Part shown: positions 7,611 through 16,755 of the stretch, piece after piece
Layout of the letters: each line of letters opens with the position of its first letter
How positions within the stretch are numbered: the stretch's first letter is position 1
Assembly: GCA_963791325.1 (NCBI GenBank)
Contig: CAWBRU010000014.1
Coordinates: 1 to 64,000 of the forward strand
Source: JBEVJK01 sp963791325
GTDB taxonomy: Bacteria; Pseudomonadota; Alphaproteobacteria; Rhizobiales; Rhizobiaceae
Length of the DNA stretch: 64,000 bases
Direction of reading: 5' to 3'
The notes under the pieces: generated by a model
Told to the model about the DNA's origin: nothing
Databases searched by the model: none
Seen by the model: only the letters and a program-made list of their open reading frames with translations
Position numbers and translations under genes: made by a program

Positions 7611-9130
7611 CTGTGGGCAGCGGTCTCCGGCGCCGGCTCGAGCTTGTCGATCTCCTGCACCGATTTGACCCGGTGGCCGGACACCGCATGGCCGGCATTG
7701 GGCGACAGCGTCAGGAAGGCAAACAGCGAGGACGCGGTGATCGCCGCGATCACGCAAAACGCCACCGTGAAGGCGGTGCGGTCGAGGGCGCCGCCCGTCA
7801 ACAGCGTGAAGCCCTCCAGCACGCCGCCGCCGATCGCCACGCCCAGCGCGACACTGATCTGCTGCGTCACCGCGGCGATCGCCGTCGCCTGGCTGGCGTC
7901 CTTGTCCTCGATATCGGCGAACACCAGGGCGTTGACCGAGGTGAACAGCAGCGAGCGGAAGAAGCCGGCGACCATCAGCACGGCGATGATCGCCCAGCCC
8001 GGGGTCTCGGCCGTGAACAGGCCGTTGGCGGCAATCAGCGCCGAGCTCAGCACCGCCGTGGTGGTCAGTATCGTGCGGAAGCCGCCGAGCCGCAGGGTGA
8101 ACGGCGCAAGGAACTTCATCGCGAACGCGCCCATCGCGGTGGCGAAAGTGAGCATGCCGGACTGGAACGGCGTCATGCCGAAGCCGAGCTGGAACAAAAG
8201 CGGCAGCAGGAACGGCGTGGCGCCGTTGCCGATCCGGAACAGCGTTCCGCCGACCACGGCAGTGCGGAAGACGGGATTTTGGAAGAGCCTCAGATTGAGC
8301 AGCGGTGCGGGGCGGCGAAGCGCGTGGCGGACATAGATGACGCCGGCGGCGAGCCCGAGTGCGACGGCCGCGACGCCGACGGTGGGCGGCAGCGCCGGCA
8401 GGCTCACCACCGACAGGCCGAAGACGATGCCCGAGGCGGCGAAGGCCGACAGGAAGAAACCCGGAATGTCGATCGGCCCAACCCCGGCCGGCGGCACTTC
8501 GGGCAGGAAGATGCTCGCCAGCAGAATGCCCAGGATGCCGATCGGCACATTGATGATGAAGATCCAGTGCCAGGAGAAGAAGGTGGTGATGAAGCCGCCG
8601 ACGGGGGGCCCGACCATCGGCCCGATCAGCGCCGGGATGGTCAGCCAGGCGAGCGCCGACACCAGTTCGCGCTTCGGCGTCGAGCGCACCAGGACCAGCC
8701 GCGCGACCGGCGTCATCATCGCCCCGCCGATGCCCTGCACGAAGCGGGCGAGCACGAAGGCGCCGAGCGAGTGCGAGACGGCGCAGGCAACCGAACCGAC
8801 GACGAACACCGCGATCGCCGAGCGAAACACGCGCTTGACGCCGTAGGTATCGGCCATCCACGAGCTGATCGGGATGAAGATGGCGAGCGAGACCAGGTAG
8901 GCGGTAAGCGCCAGTTTCAGCGCGATCGGGCTGGTGCCGATATCGGTGGCGATCGCCGGCAGCGACGTGGCGATGACGGTCGAGTCCATGTTCTCCATGA
9001 ACAAGGCGACCGCGAGAATGAGCGGGACAGTGCGATTCACTGGCCGTGTCCGAGTGTGGTCTTCCGCGCGAACGCGCGAGCGAGAAAGTCGGTTGCGGGG
9101 TATCACGGCTTCTTTGCCGGCGGCGTTCAA
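7607..9130 (-). CDS. DHA2-type MFS multidrug exporter
   Basis: Proton-coupled exporter of the EmrB/QacA (14-helix) branch of the major facilitator superfamily, 507 residues. The first helix carries MDSTVIATSLPAIA, the signature of the DHA2 group, followed by loop 2/3 WMADTYGVKRVF, and the antiporter motif C appears as PALIGPMVGPPVGG. The N-terminal 30 residues are hydrophilic, so a start at an internal codon is possible. No periplasmic adaptor (EmrA) or regulator is adjacent. The TAG stop codon lies inside the terminal CTAG of repeat copy A. The substrate is unknown. Confidence 0.88.
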   Translation of the reverse strand: MNAAGKEAVIPRNRLSRSRVRAEDHTRTRPVNRTVPLILAVALFMENMDSTVIATSLPAIATDIGTSPIALKLALTAYLVSLAIFIPISSWMADTYGVKRVFRSAIAVFVVGSVACAVSHSLGAFVLARFVQGIGGAMMTPVARLVLVRSTPKRELVSALAWLTIPALIGPMVGPPVGGFITTFFSWHWIFIINVPIGILGILLASIFLPEVPPAGVGPIDIPGFFLSAFAASGIVFGLSVVSLPALPPTVGVAAVALGLAAGVIYVRHALRRPAPLLNLRLFQNPVFRTAVVGGTLFRIGNGATPFLLPLLFQLGFGMTPFQSGMLTFATAMGAFAMKFLAPFTLRLGGFRTILTTTAVLSSALIAANGLFTAETPGWAIIAVLMVAGFFRSLLFTSVNALVFADIEDKDASQATAIAAVTQQISVALGVAIGGGVLEGFTLLTGGALDRTAFTVAFCVIAAITASSLFAFLTLSPNAGHAVSGHRVKSVQEIDKLEPAPETAAHS

Positions 9131-9299
9131 CTTTTCGCGACGACGCCGCGCTCAATGCGCGCAGGTCGCGCGGGCTATGGCGGCCTTTTCAATCCTTGCG
9201 AAGCATGGTAGCAGCCGGTGCCAATCCGCGAGCGGGAACACCAGAGTTCGGGCGCTGTCCAGGCGACGGCGCCTCGCTCGCATTTCAGGGGATCGGCCA

Positions 9300-10802
9300 A
9301 TGGCACGCATCATCGAGACCGCCACCGGCGCAATGGCGCTCACCTTCGACGATGTGCTGCTGCAGCCGGCTCATTCCGAGGTCGTGCCGGCCGAAACCGA
9401 CGTGCGCACCCGAATCGCCGGTGATATCGATCTCAACATCCCGATTCTGTCGGCAGCGATGGACACGGTGACCGAATCGCGCCTGGCGATCGCCATGGCC
9501 CAGGCCGGCGGCATCGGCGTCATCCACCGCAATCTCGGCCCGGCCGAGCAGGCTGAAGAGGTCCGCCAAGTCAAGAAGTTCGAATCGGGGATGGTCGTCA
9601 ACCCGGTCACCATCGGCCCGGAGGCGACCCTTGCCGACGCCTTGTCGCTGATGAGACGGCACCGCATTTCCGGCATTCCGGTGGTCGCCAATGCCGGTGT
9701 CGGCGGGCAGCGCACCGGCCGCCTGGTCGGCATCCTCACCAACCGCGACGTCCGCTTCGCCTCCGATCCCGGCCAGAAGGTCGCCGAGCTGATGACCCGC
9801 GACAAGCTGGTCACCGTGCGCGAGACGGTGAGCCAGGACGAGGCCAAGCGGCTGCTCCATCAGCACCGCATCGAGAAGCTGCTGGTGGTCGACCCCGAAG
9901 GCAATTGCGTCGGGCTGATCACGGTCAAGGATATCGAGAAGTCGCAGCTCAATCCGAACGCGGCCAAGGACGCGCAAGGCCGCCTGCGCGTGGCCGCCGC
10001 GACCAGCGTCGGCAGCGACGGTTTGGAGCGCGCCGAGCGGCTGATCGATGCCGGCGTCGACCTGCTCGTCATCGATACCGCCCACGGCCATTCGCAGCGC
10101 GTGCTCGAAGCGGTAACCCGCGCCAAGACCCTGTCGAACTCGGTGCGGGTGATGGCCGGCAACGTTGCCACCGCCGACGGCACCAAGGCCCTGATCGATG
10201 CCGGCGCCGACGCCGTCAAGATCGGCATCGGCCCCGGCTCGATCTGCACCACGCGCATCGTCGCCGGCGTCGGCGTGCCGCAGCTGTCGGCGATCATGTC
10301 GGCGGTCGAGACAGCGGAGCGCTCCGGCACCTCGGTCATCGCCGACGGCGGCATCAAGTTTTCCGGCGACCTCGCCAAGGCGCTCGCCGCCGGAGCCCGC
10401 GCGGCGATGATCGGCTCGCTGCTCGCCGGCACCGACGAGAGCCCGGGCGAGGTCTACCTGCATCAGGGCCGCTCCTATAAGGCCTATCGCGGCATGGGAT
10501 CGGTCGGCGCCATGGCGCGCGGTTCGGCTGACCGCTATTTCCAGGCCGAGGTGCGCGATTCGCTGAAGCTGGTGCCGGAGGGGATCGAAGGCCAGGTGCC
10601 CTATAAGGGGCCGGCCAGCGGCGTCCTGCATCAGCTGACGGGCGGGCTCAAGGCCGCCATGGGCTATGTCGGCGCAGCCGACCTCGCCGCCTTGCGCCAG
10701 CGCGCGACATTCGTGCGCATCTCCCCTGCGGGTCTGCGCGAAAGCCATACCCACGACGTGTCGATCACGCGCGAAAGCCCCAATTACCCCGGCGTCGGCT
10801 GA
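9300..10802 (+). CDS. guaB: IMP dehydrogenase
   Basis: Oxidises IMP to XMP with NAD, the first committed step to GMP. It is 500 residues long, normal for the family. TFDDVLLQP at the N-terminus, two CBS domains at about 95-215 (GLITVKDIEKS at the end), the catalytic-Cys loop GPGSICTTRI at about 308, and GGIKFSGDLAKALAAGA at about 340 are all present. The ATG at 9300 is preceded by AGGGGA and gives the standard N-terminus; a longer open frame upstream has no family similarity. guaA lies 3.5 kb downstream on the same strand, so both guanine-branch steps are in this neighbourhood. Confidence 0.97.
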   Translation: MARIIETATGAMALTFDDVLLQPAHSEVVPAETDVRTRIAGDIDLNIPILSAAMDTVTESRLAIAMAQAGGIGVIHRNLGPAEQAEEVRQVKKFESGMVVNPVTIGPEATLADALSLMRRHRISGIPVVANAGVGGQRTGRLVGILTNRDVRFASDPGQKVAELMTRDKLVTVRETVSQDEAKRLLHQHRIEKLLVVDPEGNCVGLITVKDIEKSQLNPNAAKDAQGRLRVAAATSVGSDGLERAERLIDAGVDLLVIDTAHGHSQRVLEAVTRAKTLSNSVRVMAGNVATADGTKALIDAGADAVKIGIGPGSICTTRIVAGVGVPQLSAIMSAVETAERSGTSVIADGGIKFSGDLAKALAAGARAAMIGSLLAGTDESPGEVYLHQGRSYKAYRGMGSVGAMARGSADRYFQAEVRDSLKLVPEGIEGQVPYKGPASGVLHQLTGGLKAAMGYVGAADLAALRQRATFVRISPAGLRESHTHDVSITRESPNYPGVG

Positions 10803-10843
10803 GCTCGGCAGTCCCGCCCGCTGCGCGAAGGAAACGGCAGACC

Positions 10844-11263
10844 ATGATCCGCACGGCGATTTTCTGGCCGATGATCGCCCACGTGGTGCTCGTCTATCTC
10901 GTCTTGTGGCTGCTGACGCAGCGCCGCGGCGGCGCCGTGCGCGCCGGCGAGGCCAAATGGCCCCAATTTCGCGAACGCGAGGCAGAACCTTCCGCAAGCA
11001 TCACCGCCTACAACAACCTGGTCAACCAGTTCGAATTTCCGGTGCTTTTCTACGCCGCCTGCCTGGCGCTGTTCGTCACCAATGGTGCCAATATCGTCGT
11101 CGTCGCCTTGGCCTGGCTGTTCGTCGTCCTGCGCTACCTTCACGCCGCCATCCATCTCGGCGGCAACCAGCTGCGTCCCCGCGGCCTGGTGTTCGCCTTC
11201 GGCGCCGCCGTGCTGGGCGCCATCTGGGTGTTCTTTGCGCTGCATCTGTTGGGACTGACCTGA
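10844..11263 (+). CDS. MAPEG family membrane protein
   Basis: 139-residue protein with four predicted membrane helices of the MAPEG type (membrane-associated proteins in eicosanoid and glutathione metabolism). Conserved features include NNLVNQFEFPVLFYAA near residue 50 and LRYLHAAIHLGGN near 92. Bacterial members may have glutathione transferase or peroxidase activity, but most are uncharacterised. AAGGA precedes the ATG. It lies between guaB and rsmB with short gaps, a position commonly seen in Rhizobiales, so it is probably co-transcribed. Confidence 0.85.
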   Translation: MIRTAIFWPMIAHVVLVYLVLWLLTQRRGGAVRAGEAKWPQFREREAEPSASITAYNNLVNQFEFPVLFYAACLALFVTNGANIVVVALAWLFVVLRYLHAAIHLGGNQLRPRGLVFAFGAAVLGAIWVFFALHLLGLT

Positions 11264-11265
11264 CC

Positions 11266-12555
11266 ATGCGGCTCGGCGGCAGGCTGGCGGCCTCCATCGC
11301 GGTCCTCGACGACATCGAACGCCGCCACCGGCCGGTGGCGGAGGCGCTGCGCGATTGGGGCCTGTCGCACCGTTTCGCCGGCTCCGGCGACCGCGCCGCG
11401 ATCGGCAACATCGTCTACGACGCCTTGCGCCGCCGCCGCTCGGCGGGCTGGCTGCTCGACAGCGAGACGCCGCGGGCGCTGGCATTCGGGGCGCTGCTGC
11501 TCGAATGGGCCGAGACCCCGGAGAGCTTGAACGGCCGGCTGGCCGGCGATGCGTTCGCGCCGTCCGCCCTGACGGCGCCGGAACTGGCGCGGCTCGCCGC
11601 CGCCGGGCTCGACCAGGCGCCAGAGGCTGTACAGGCCGATTGCCCCGAGTGGTGCGCGCCGCTGCTTCGAGGCGCCTTCGGGGCGGATTGGGTCGGCGAG
11701 GGCCGCGGGCTTGCGGCCCGGCCGCCGCTCGACCTGCGTGTCAACACGCTGAAGGCCGAGCGCGCGCGGGTCCTTGCGGCCCTGGCCTCGACCGGCGCCG
11801 AGCCCACCGATCTGGCGCCCCAGGGGGTGCGCATCGCGCCGATCGCCGGCGATGGGCGCCATCCCAATGTGCAGGCCGAAGCGGCGTTCCGCAAAGGCTG
11901 GTTCGAGGTGCAGGACCAGGGCTCGCAGCTGGTGGCCGCGCTGATCGCGCCCGATCAGCCGTGCCAAGTCCTCGATTTCTGCGCCGGCGCCGGGGGCAAG
12001 ACCCTAGCGCTGTCGGCCGCCATGGGCAATCGCGGCCAGATCTTCGCCTTCGACAGCGACAAGGCTCGGCTTGCCCCGATCTTCGAGCGGCTGAAGCGCG
12101 CCGGCGCCCGCAACGTCCAGGTCGCCGCCGGCCCTGCGGCGCTCACGCCCTTGCAAGGCGAGATGGACCTCGTCCTGGTCGACGCGCCCTGCACCGGCAG
12201 CGGCACGTGGCGCCGCCGCCCCGACGCCAAATGGCGGCTGACGGAGCGCCAGCTCGAAGTCCGCCTCGGCGAGCAAGCGGCGATCCTCGACGCAGCGGCG
12301 GCCTTCGTGAAGCCCGGGGGCCGGCTGGCCTACATCACCTGCTCGCTGTTTGCGGCAGAGAATTGCGACCAGGTCGGCGCCTTCAGGGCGCGCCATCCCG
12401 GCTTCCAGCCGCTCGACCACGGCGCGGTGTGGGACCGGCACTTCGCTGCCCACCGCGCCAGGGCGCGCATTGACAGCGCGGACGGCATCGTGCTGTCGCC
12501 GGCGCGGACCGCCACCGACGGCTTCTATCTCGGCCTGCTCGAGCGCCGGCAATGA
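11266..12555 (+). CDS. rsmB: 16S rRNA (cytosine-C5) methyltransferase, RsmB type
   Basis: RsmB/NOP-family SAM-dependent m5C methyltransferase of 429 residues. SAM-binding VLDFCAGAGGKTLALSA lies near residue 230. DAPCTGSGTWRRRPDAKW (about 305) and YITCSLFAAEN (about 350) carry the two cysteines used in catalysis and product release. The N-terminal region resembles the NusB-like RNA-binding part but is shorter than in E. coli RsmB, so the exact target cytosine is inferred. The start codon lies two bases after the MAPEG stop, indicating an operon. Confidence 0.88.
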   Translation: MRLGGRLAASIAVLDDIERRHRPVAEALRDWGLSHRFAGSGDRAAIGNIVYDALRRRRSAGWLLDSETPRALAFGALLLEWAETPESLNGRLAGDAFAPSALTAPELARLAAAGLDQAPEAVQADCPEWCAPLLRGAFGADWVGEGRGLAARPPLDLRVNTLKAERARVLAALASTGAEPTDLAPQGVRIAPIAGDGRHPNVQAEAAFRKGWFEVQDQGSQLVAALIAPDQPCQVLDFCAGAGGKTLALSAAMGNRGQIFAFDSDKARLAPIFERLKRAGARNVQVAAGPAALTPLQGEMDLVLVDAPCTGSGTWRRRPDAKWRLTERQLEVRLGEQAAILDAAAAFVKPGGRLAYITCSLFAAENCDQVGAFRARHPGFQPLDHGAVWDRHFAAHRARARIDSADGIVLSPARTATDGFYLGLLERRQ

Positions 12556-12608
12556 TCTCGCAAGCGCCTGATCCTTATAGGCTTTCAGTTCGACGCAGGC
12601 AGAAGCCG

Positions 12609-13061
12609 ATGTCCGATCGGGTGGCGCTCGCCGTGTTCGTGATCGCCGTGGCTTCCATCGGCCTGGCGATCGGTTTCGCGACCCTGCCCGGACCCTGGTA
12701 TGAAAGTCTCGCCAAGCCGGCTTTCAACCCTCCCAACTGGATGTTCGGCCCGGTCTGGACGCTCATCTACATCCTGATCGGCATTGCCGGCTGGCGCGTC
12801 TGGCGGGTCGCCGTCGCGGGCCGCGCGATGCGGCTGTGGGTCATCGCGCTGGTGCTCAACTATCTCTGGTCGCCGGTGTTCTTCGCGCTCCACCAGATCG
12901 GCCTGGCGCTTGCGGTCATCCTTGCTTTGCTGCTGGCCATCGTGCTGTTCATCGCGGCGACCTGGCGGCTCGAGCCGGTCGCCGCATGGCTGTTCGTCCC
13001 CTATGCCGCCTGGGTGGCGTTCGCCACGCTGCTCAATGCCGCGATCTGGCGGCTCAACTAA
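12609..13061 (+). CDS. tspO: TspO/MBR family tryptophan-rich sensory protein
   Basis: Five-helix membrane protein, about 150 residues, of the TspO/translocator protein family, which binds porphyrins and other hydrophobic ligands. Key sequence: GPWYESLAKPAFNPPNW, FGPVWTLIYILIGIAGWRVW, NYLWSPVFFALHQIGLA and the WRLEP loop. I prefer the ATG at 12609 because the first helix follows directly; an alternative at 12552 overlaps the rsmB stop and would add 19 polar residues. In photosynthetic alphaproteobacteria TspO tunes pigment gene expression. No pigment genes are visible here. Confidence 0.88.
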   Translation: MSDRVALAVFVIAVASIGLAIGFATLPGPWYESLAKPAFNPPNWMFGPVWTLIYILIGIAGWRVWRVAVAGRAMRLWVIALVLNYLWSPVFFALHQIGLALAVILALLLAIVLFIAATWRLEPVAAWLFVPYAAWVAFATLLNAAIWRLN

Positions 13062-13158
13062 AGCTGGCGCAGGCCTGGCTTGTTGCGTTGCACCATAAGC
13101 GGGTTGCACGGCGGCGCGGCAATGCGCTAGCACTCGGGGGTCAAGGAAGGGCCGTGCC

Positions 13159-13617
13159 GTGGCTGTCGAACCCGTACCGGATGCCGATTTCGAGGAGCGC
13201 GTGCGCGCTTCGTTCGAGCGCCAGAACGCGATGCGCACGCTCGGCGCCGAGCTCACCGTGGTGCGCCCCGGCACCATCGAGATCGAGATGCCGTTCTCCG
13301 AAAGCCTCACCCAGCAGCACGGCTTCCTCCATGCCGGGGTGATCTCGACGGCGCTCGATTCGGCCTGCGGCTATGCCGCCTTCTCGCTGATGCCGGCCGA
13401 CGCCACCGTGCTCACCATCGAATTCAAGGTCAACTTGTTGGCGCCCGGCAAGGGCGAGCGGTTCCTGTTCCGCGGCTCGGTCACCAAGCCCGGCCGCACC
13501 ATCATCGTCGCCGACGGTCAGGCCTATGCGCTGGGGGCGAGCGGTCCGGCCCGGCTGATCGCAACGATGACCGGGACGATGATGACGGTCACCGGCCGTC
13601 ACGGCATCGAGGGCTGA
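13159..13617 (+). CDS. PaaI-family hotdog thioesterase
   Basis: 152-residue hotdog-fold protein of the PaaI/YdiI acyl-CoA thioesterase group. Recognisable features are FSESLTQQHGFLHAGVISTA (about 47-66; the HGG-type HGF/HAG segment with the active-site acidic residue in ALDSACGYAA) and LTIEFKVNLLAPGKGE. The start is GTG at 13159. It is followed three bases later by the nucleosidase gene, so the two are co-transcribed. The acyl substrate cannot be predicted. Confidence 0.85.
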   Translation: MAVEPVPDADFEERVRASFERQNAMRTLGAELTVVRPGTIEIEMPFSESLTQQHGFLHAGVISTALDSACGYAAFSLMPADATVLTIEFKVNLLAPGKGERFLFRGSVTKPGRTIIVADGQAYALGASGPARLIATMTGTMMTVTGRHGIEG

Positions 13618-13620
13618 GGG

Positions 13621-14280
13621 ATGGCCGAACTGGCCCTGCTCGGCGGCCGCAAGGTGCTGTTCGTGATGGCGGCGCAGGCCGAGTACGGCCCGCATTTGCG
13701 CCGACGCTTCCGCCCGCTGATGACCGGCGTCGGTCCGGTCGAGGCGGGCGTGGTGCTCGGCGCCGAGCTCGGCCGGCGTCAGGTCGACGGCAGCTTGCCG
13801 GAGCTGATCGTGTCGCTCGGTTCGGCCGGCAGCCGGGCGCTCGAACAGACCGAAGTCTACCAGGCGGTGTTCGTGTCCTATCGCGACATGGACGCCTCGC
13901 CGCTCGGCTTCGAGAAGGGCATGACCCCGTTCCTGGATTTGCCGGCGATCGTGCCGCTGACGCTGCGCGTGCCCGGCGTCAAGGAAGCCAGCCTGTCGAC
14001 CGGGGCGGCGGTCATCTCCGGCGCGGGCTATGATCTGATCGGCGCGGACATGGTCGACATGGAGACCTTTGCGGTGCTGCGCGCCTGCCAGATCTTCGGC
14101 ATTCCGCTGATTGCGCTGCGCGGCATCTCCGACGGCGCGGCCGAGCTCACCCATGTCGGCGACTGGACCGAATATCTGCATGTCGTCGACGAGAAGCTGG
14201 CCGCGGCGGTCGACCGCCTGGCCGAGGCGTTGGCCGACGGCAGCCTCGACGTGATCCACGCGCCGCCGCCTGAGGCGTGA
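13621..14280 (+). CDS. 5'-methylthioadenosine/SAH nucleosidase-like protein
   Basis: Phosphorylase-type nucleosidase of 219 residues, expected to hydrolyse 5'-methylthioadenosine and/or S-adenosylhomocysteine to adenine plus the thioribose or homocysteine. The family features are VGPVEAGVVLGAEL near residue 38, SLGSAGSR near 63, the ribose-binding DMVDMETFAVLRACQ near 142, and RGISDGAAE with the catalytic aspartate near 170. It is somewhat divergent from E. coli MtnN, as in other alphaproteobacteria. It sits just upstream of guaA. Confidence 0.85.
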   Translation: MAELALLGGRKVLFVMAAQAEYGPHLRRRFRPLMTGVGPVEAGVVLGAELGRRQVDGSLPELIVSLGSAGSRALEQTEVYQAVFVSYRDMDASPLGFEKGMTPFLDLPAIVPLTLRVPGVKEASLSTGAAVISGAGYDLIGADMVDMETFAVLRACQIFGIPLIALRGISDGAAELTHVGDWTEYLHVVDEKLAAAVDRLAEALADGSLDVIHAPPPEA

Positions 14281-14328
14281 GCCGAGCCGGCCATTGCGCC
14301 CATTCGCGTTGTTCTTTAAAGGCTCGCC

Positions 14329-15903
14329 ATGCAAAGCCCTGCGCACCCCGACGCCGTCCTGATCATCGATTTCGGCAGCCAGGTGACGCAGCTGATCGCC
14401 CGCCGCGTCCGCGAGGCGGGGGTATTCTGCGAGATCGTTCCGTTCCAGTCGGCCGACGAGGGCTTCCGCCGCATCCGCCCGAAGGCGGTGATTCTCTCGG
14501 GAGGCCCCGCCTCGACCACCGAGGTGGGCAGCCCGCGTGCGCCCGAGATCGTGTTTCAGGCCGGCGTCCCGGTGCTCGGCATCTGCTACGGGCAGATGAC
14601 GATGTGCGTGCAGATGGGGGGCGTCGCCGAAGGCTCCGACCATCGCGAGTTCGGCCGCGCCTTCGTCGAGATCGACAAGCCGAGCCCGCTGTTCGACGGG
14701 CTGTGGCAGCCGGGCGAGCGCCACCAGGTGTGGATGAGCCATGGCGACCGCGTCATCGCGCTGCCGCAAGGGTTTGAGGTGTTCGGCCGGTCGGACGGCG
14801 CGCCGTTCGCCATCTTCGGCAGCGTCGAGCGCAAGATGTACGGGCTGATGTTCCATCCCGAGGTGGTGCACACGCCGGACGGCGCCAAGCTGCTTGCCAA
14901 TTTCATCCACAAGGTCGCCGGGATCGCAGGCGACTGGTCGATGCGCGCCTACCGCGCCCACGCGATCGAAGAAATCCGCCGCCGGGTCGGCGACGGGCGG
15001 GTGATCTGCGCGCTCTCGGGCGGCGTCGATTCCGCGGTCGCGGCGCTGCTCATCCATGAGGCGATCGGCGAGCGGCTGATCTGCATCCTGGTCGATCACG
15101 GCCTGATGCGCAAAGACGAGGCGGCCGACGTGGTCGCCATGTTCCGCGGCCACTACAACATCCCCCTCATCCATGTCGATGCGGGCGAGCGCTTCCTCGC
15201 CGCGCTCGCCGGCGAGGCGGATCCGGAGCGCAAGCGCAAGACGATCGGCCGGCTGTTCATCGAGGTTTTCGAGGAGGAGGCGGCCAAGCTGGCGGCGGAC
15301 GGCAGGGCGCCGGACTTTTTGGCACAGGGCACGCTCTATCCGGACGTCATCGAGAGCGTGTCCTACTCGGGCGGCCCGTCGGTGACGATCAAGTCGCATC
15401 ACAATGTCGGCGGCCTGCCGGAGCGCATGCGGCTGAAGCTGGTCGAGCCGCTGCGCGAGCTGTTCAAGGACGAGGTGCGCACGCTGGGCAGGGAGCTCGG
15501 CCTGCCCGAGACGTTCATCGGGCGCCACCCGTTTCCGGGGCCCGGGCTGGCGATCCGCTGTCCGGGCGGCGTCACCCGCGACAGGCTCGAGATCCTGCGC
15601 GAGGCCGACGCAATCTATCTCGACGAGATCCGCAAGGCCGGCCTTTACGATGCCATCTGGCAGGCCTTTGCGGTGCTGTTGCCGGTGCAGACGGTGGGCG
15701 TGATGGGCGACGGCCGCACCTATGAATTCGTCTGCGCCTTGCGGGCGGTGACCTCGATCGACGGCATGACCGCGGATTTCTTTCCTTTCGGCATGGATTT
15801 CCTCGGCCGCGCCGCCACCCGCATCATCAACGAGGTGCGCGGTATCAACCGGGTGGTCTATGACGTGACCTCCAAACCCCCCGGCACCATCGAGTGGGAG
15901 TAA
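14329..15903 (+). CDS. guaA: GMP synthase (glutamine-hydrolysing)
   Basis: Converts XMP to GMP using ATP and glutamine; 524 residues. The class-I glutamine amidotransferase half has VLIIDFGSQVTQLIARRVRE at the start, the nucleophile motif GICYGQMTM (about residue 86) and the HPEVVHT histidine (about 180). The synthetase half has the PP-loop SGGVDSAVAALL (about 228) and RHPFPGPGLAIRC (about 400), and ends in the standard GTIEWE. It is the second guanine-branch gene in the window, after guaB. Confidence 0.97.
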   Translation: MQSPAHPDAVLIIDFGSQVTQLIARRVREAGVFCEIVPFQSADEGFRRIRPKAVILSGGPASTTEVGSPRAPEIVFQAGVPVLGICYGQMTMCVQMGGVAEGSDHREFGRAFVEIDKPSPLFDGLWQPGERHQVWMSHGDRVIALPQGFEVFGRSDGAPFAIFGSVERKMYGLMFHPEVVHTPDGAKLLANFIHKVAGIAGDWSMRAYRAHAIEEIRRRVGDGRVICALSGGVDSAVAALLIHEAIGERLICILVDHGLMRKDEAADVVAMFRGHYNIPLIHVDAGERFLAALAGEADPERKRKTIGRLFIEVFEEEAAKLAADGRAPDFLAQGTLYPDVIESVSYSGGPSVTIKSHHNVGGLPERMRLKLVEPLRELFKDEVRTLGRELGLPETFIGRHPFPGPGLAIRCPGGVTRDRLEILREADAIYLDEIRKAGLYDAIWQAFAVLLPVQTVGVMGDGRTYEFVCALRAVTSIDGMTADFFPFGMDFLGRAATRIINEVRGINRVVYDVTSKPPGTIEWE

Positions 15904-15930
15904 TTCGGGGTCGGAATTCGCCCGCAGTCG

Positions 15931-15959
15931 GAAAATGCCGCCCCGCTCACCCGGGGCGG
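15931..15959 (-). terminator. Rho-independent terminator of the methyltransferase gene
   Basis: On the minus strand a perfect 8-bp GC stem (CCGCCCCG, loop, CGGGGCGG; 15938-15959) is followed by CATTTTCC. The TGA stop codon of the methyltransferase lies in the loop. It separates the convergent guaA and methyltransferase genes. Confidence 0.6.
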
Positions 15960-16714
15960 ACGGCCTCGATCATCGCGCTGTCCACCTGGAACGAGCCGTC
16001 CGGCCTGAGCACGAAGGCCGCCGCCACGTCCTGCGGCATCAGTGCCTGCAGCGAGCGAATCGCCTCGGCATGGCTGCGCGGCGGCTTCATCCGCTCGATC
16101 CATGTGCCGAAGTCGAGGGCCAGCGGCCGCAGCTCGCAGCGCTCCAGCTTCAGGCCGGCATCGGCCACGGCCGCCAGCCATTCGACCGCTGAATAGTCGC
16201 GGATATGCGAGGGGTCGCGCAGCAGCTCGACCGCTTGCAGATACGTATCCAAGGCCGGCGGCCCGGGAGACACGACGTCGATGATGACTGCCCGGCCGCC
16301 CGGTTTCAGCACGCGGCGGATCTCCTTCACCCCGGCGGCCATGTCGGTCCAGTGGTGGGCGCTGTAGCGGGTGACGACCAGGTCGAAGCTCGCATCCGCA
16401 AACGGCAGCGCCTCGGCCGCACCGCGGCGCAGCGCGATGTTGCCGAGCCCGCGCCCGGCGGCCTCCCGGCCGACCGCATCGAGCATTGCCTGCGAAAGGT
16501 CGTAGGCGGTCAATTGGCCGACATGCGGCGCCAGCCGGTAGCTGACATGGCCGCCGCCGCAGCCGAGATCGAGCGCGCTGCCGAGCTGCGCCCCGGCCAC
16601 CAGCCGCTCGAGCGCGTCGAGGTCGGCGCCGGAGGCGTGAACGGTGCTCGACACATAGGCGTTCGCCTGAGGGTCGAACTGCGCCAAGGTGAGGCCGTGT
16701 TGCGTCTTCGTCAT
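15947..16714 (-). CDS. Class I SAM-dependent methyltransferase
   Basis: 255-residue Rossmann-fold methyltransferase of the UbiE/Methyltransf_11 type. Motif I is ALDLGCGGGHVSYRLA (about residues 46-61), motif II the acidic TAYDLSQAML, and later GAAEALPFADASFDLVVTR and VLKPGGRAVIIDV. The substrate is not predictable; small-molecule methylation is likely. It reads in the same direction as the BKACE gene, 41 bases downstream of it, so the two may be one transcript. Confidence 0.85.
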   Translation of the reverse strand: MTKTQHGLTLAQFDPQANAYVSSTVHASGADLDALERLVAGAQLGSALDLGCGGGHVSYRLAPHVGQLTAYDLSQAMLDAVGREAAGRGLGNIALRRGAAEALPFADASFDLVVTRYSAHHWTDMAAGVKEIRRVLKPGGRAVIIDVVSPGPPALDTYLQAVELLRDPSHIRDYSAVEWLAAVADAGLKLERCELRPLALDFGTWIERMKPPRSHAEAIRSLQALMPQDVAAAFVLRPDGSFQVDSAMIEAVRPG

Positions 16715-16755
16715 CGTCCTTCAACCCTTGCAAATTTGCGGGCCCGGCGCGGCTT

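Noticed and set aside
7526..9211. 561-codon plus-strand frame opposite the MFS exporter
   Set aside because: Shadow of the 14-helix transporter; it is extremely hydrophilic with no motif.
13141..15528. Very long antisense open frame opposite the thioesterase, nucleosidase and guaA genes
   Set aside because: High GC removes stop codons from antisense frames. The translation is rich in Arg, His, Asp and Gln with no family resemblance, while the plus strand holds three clear genes.
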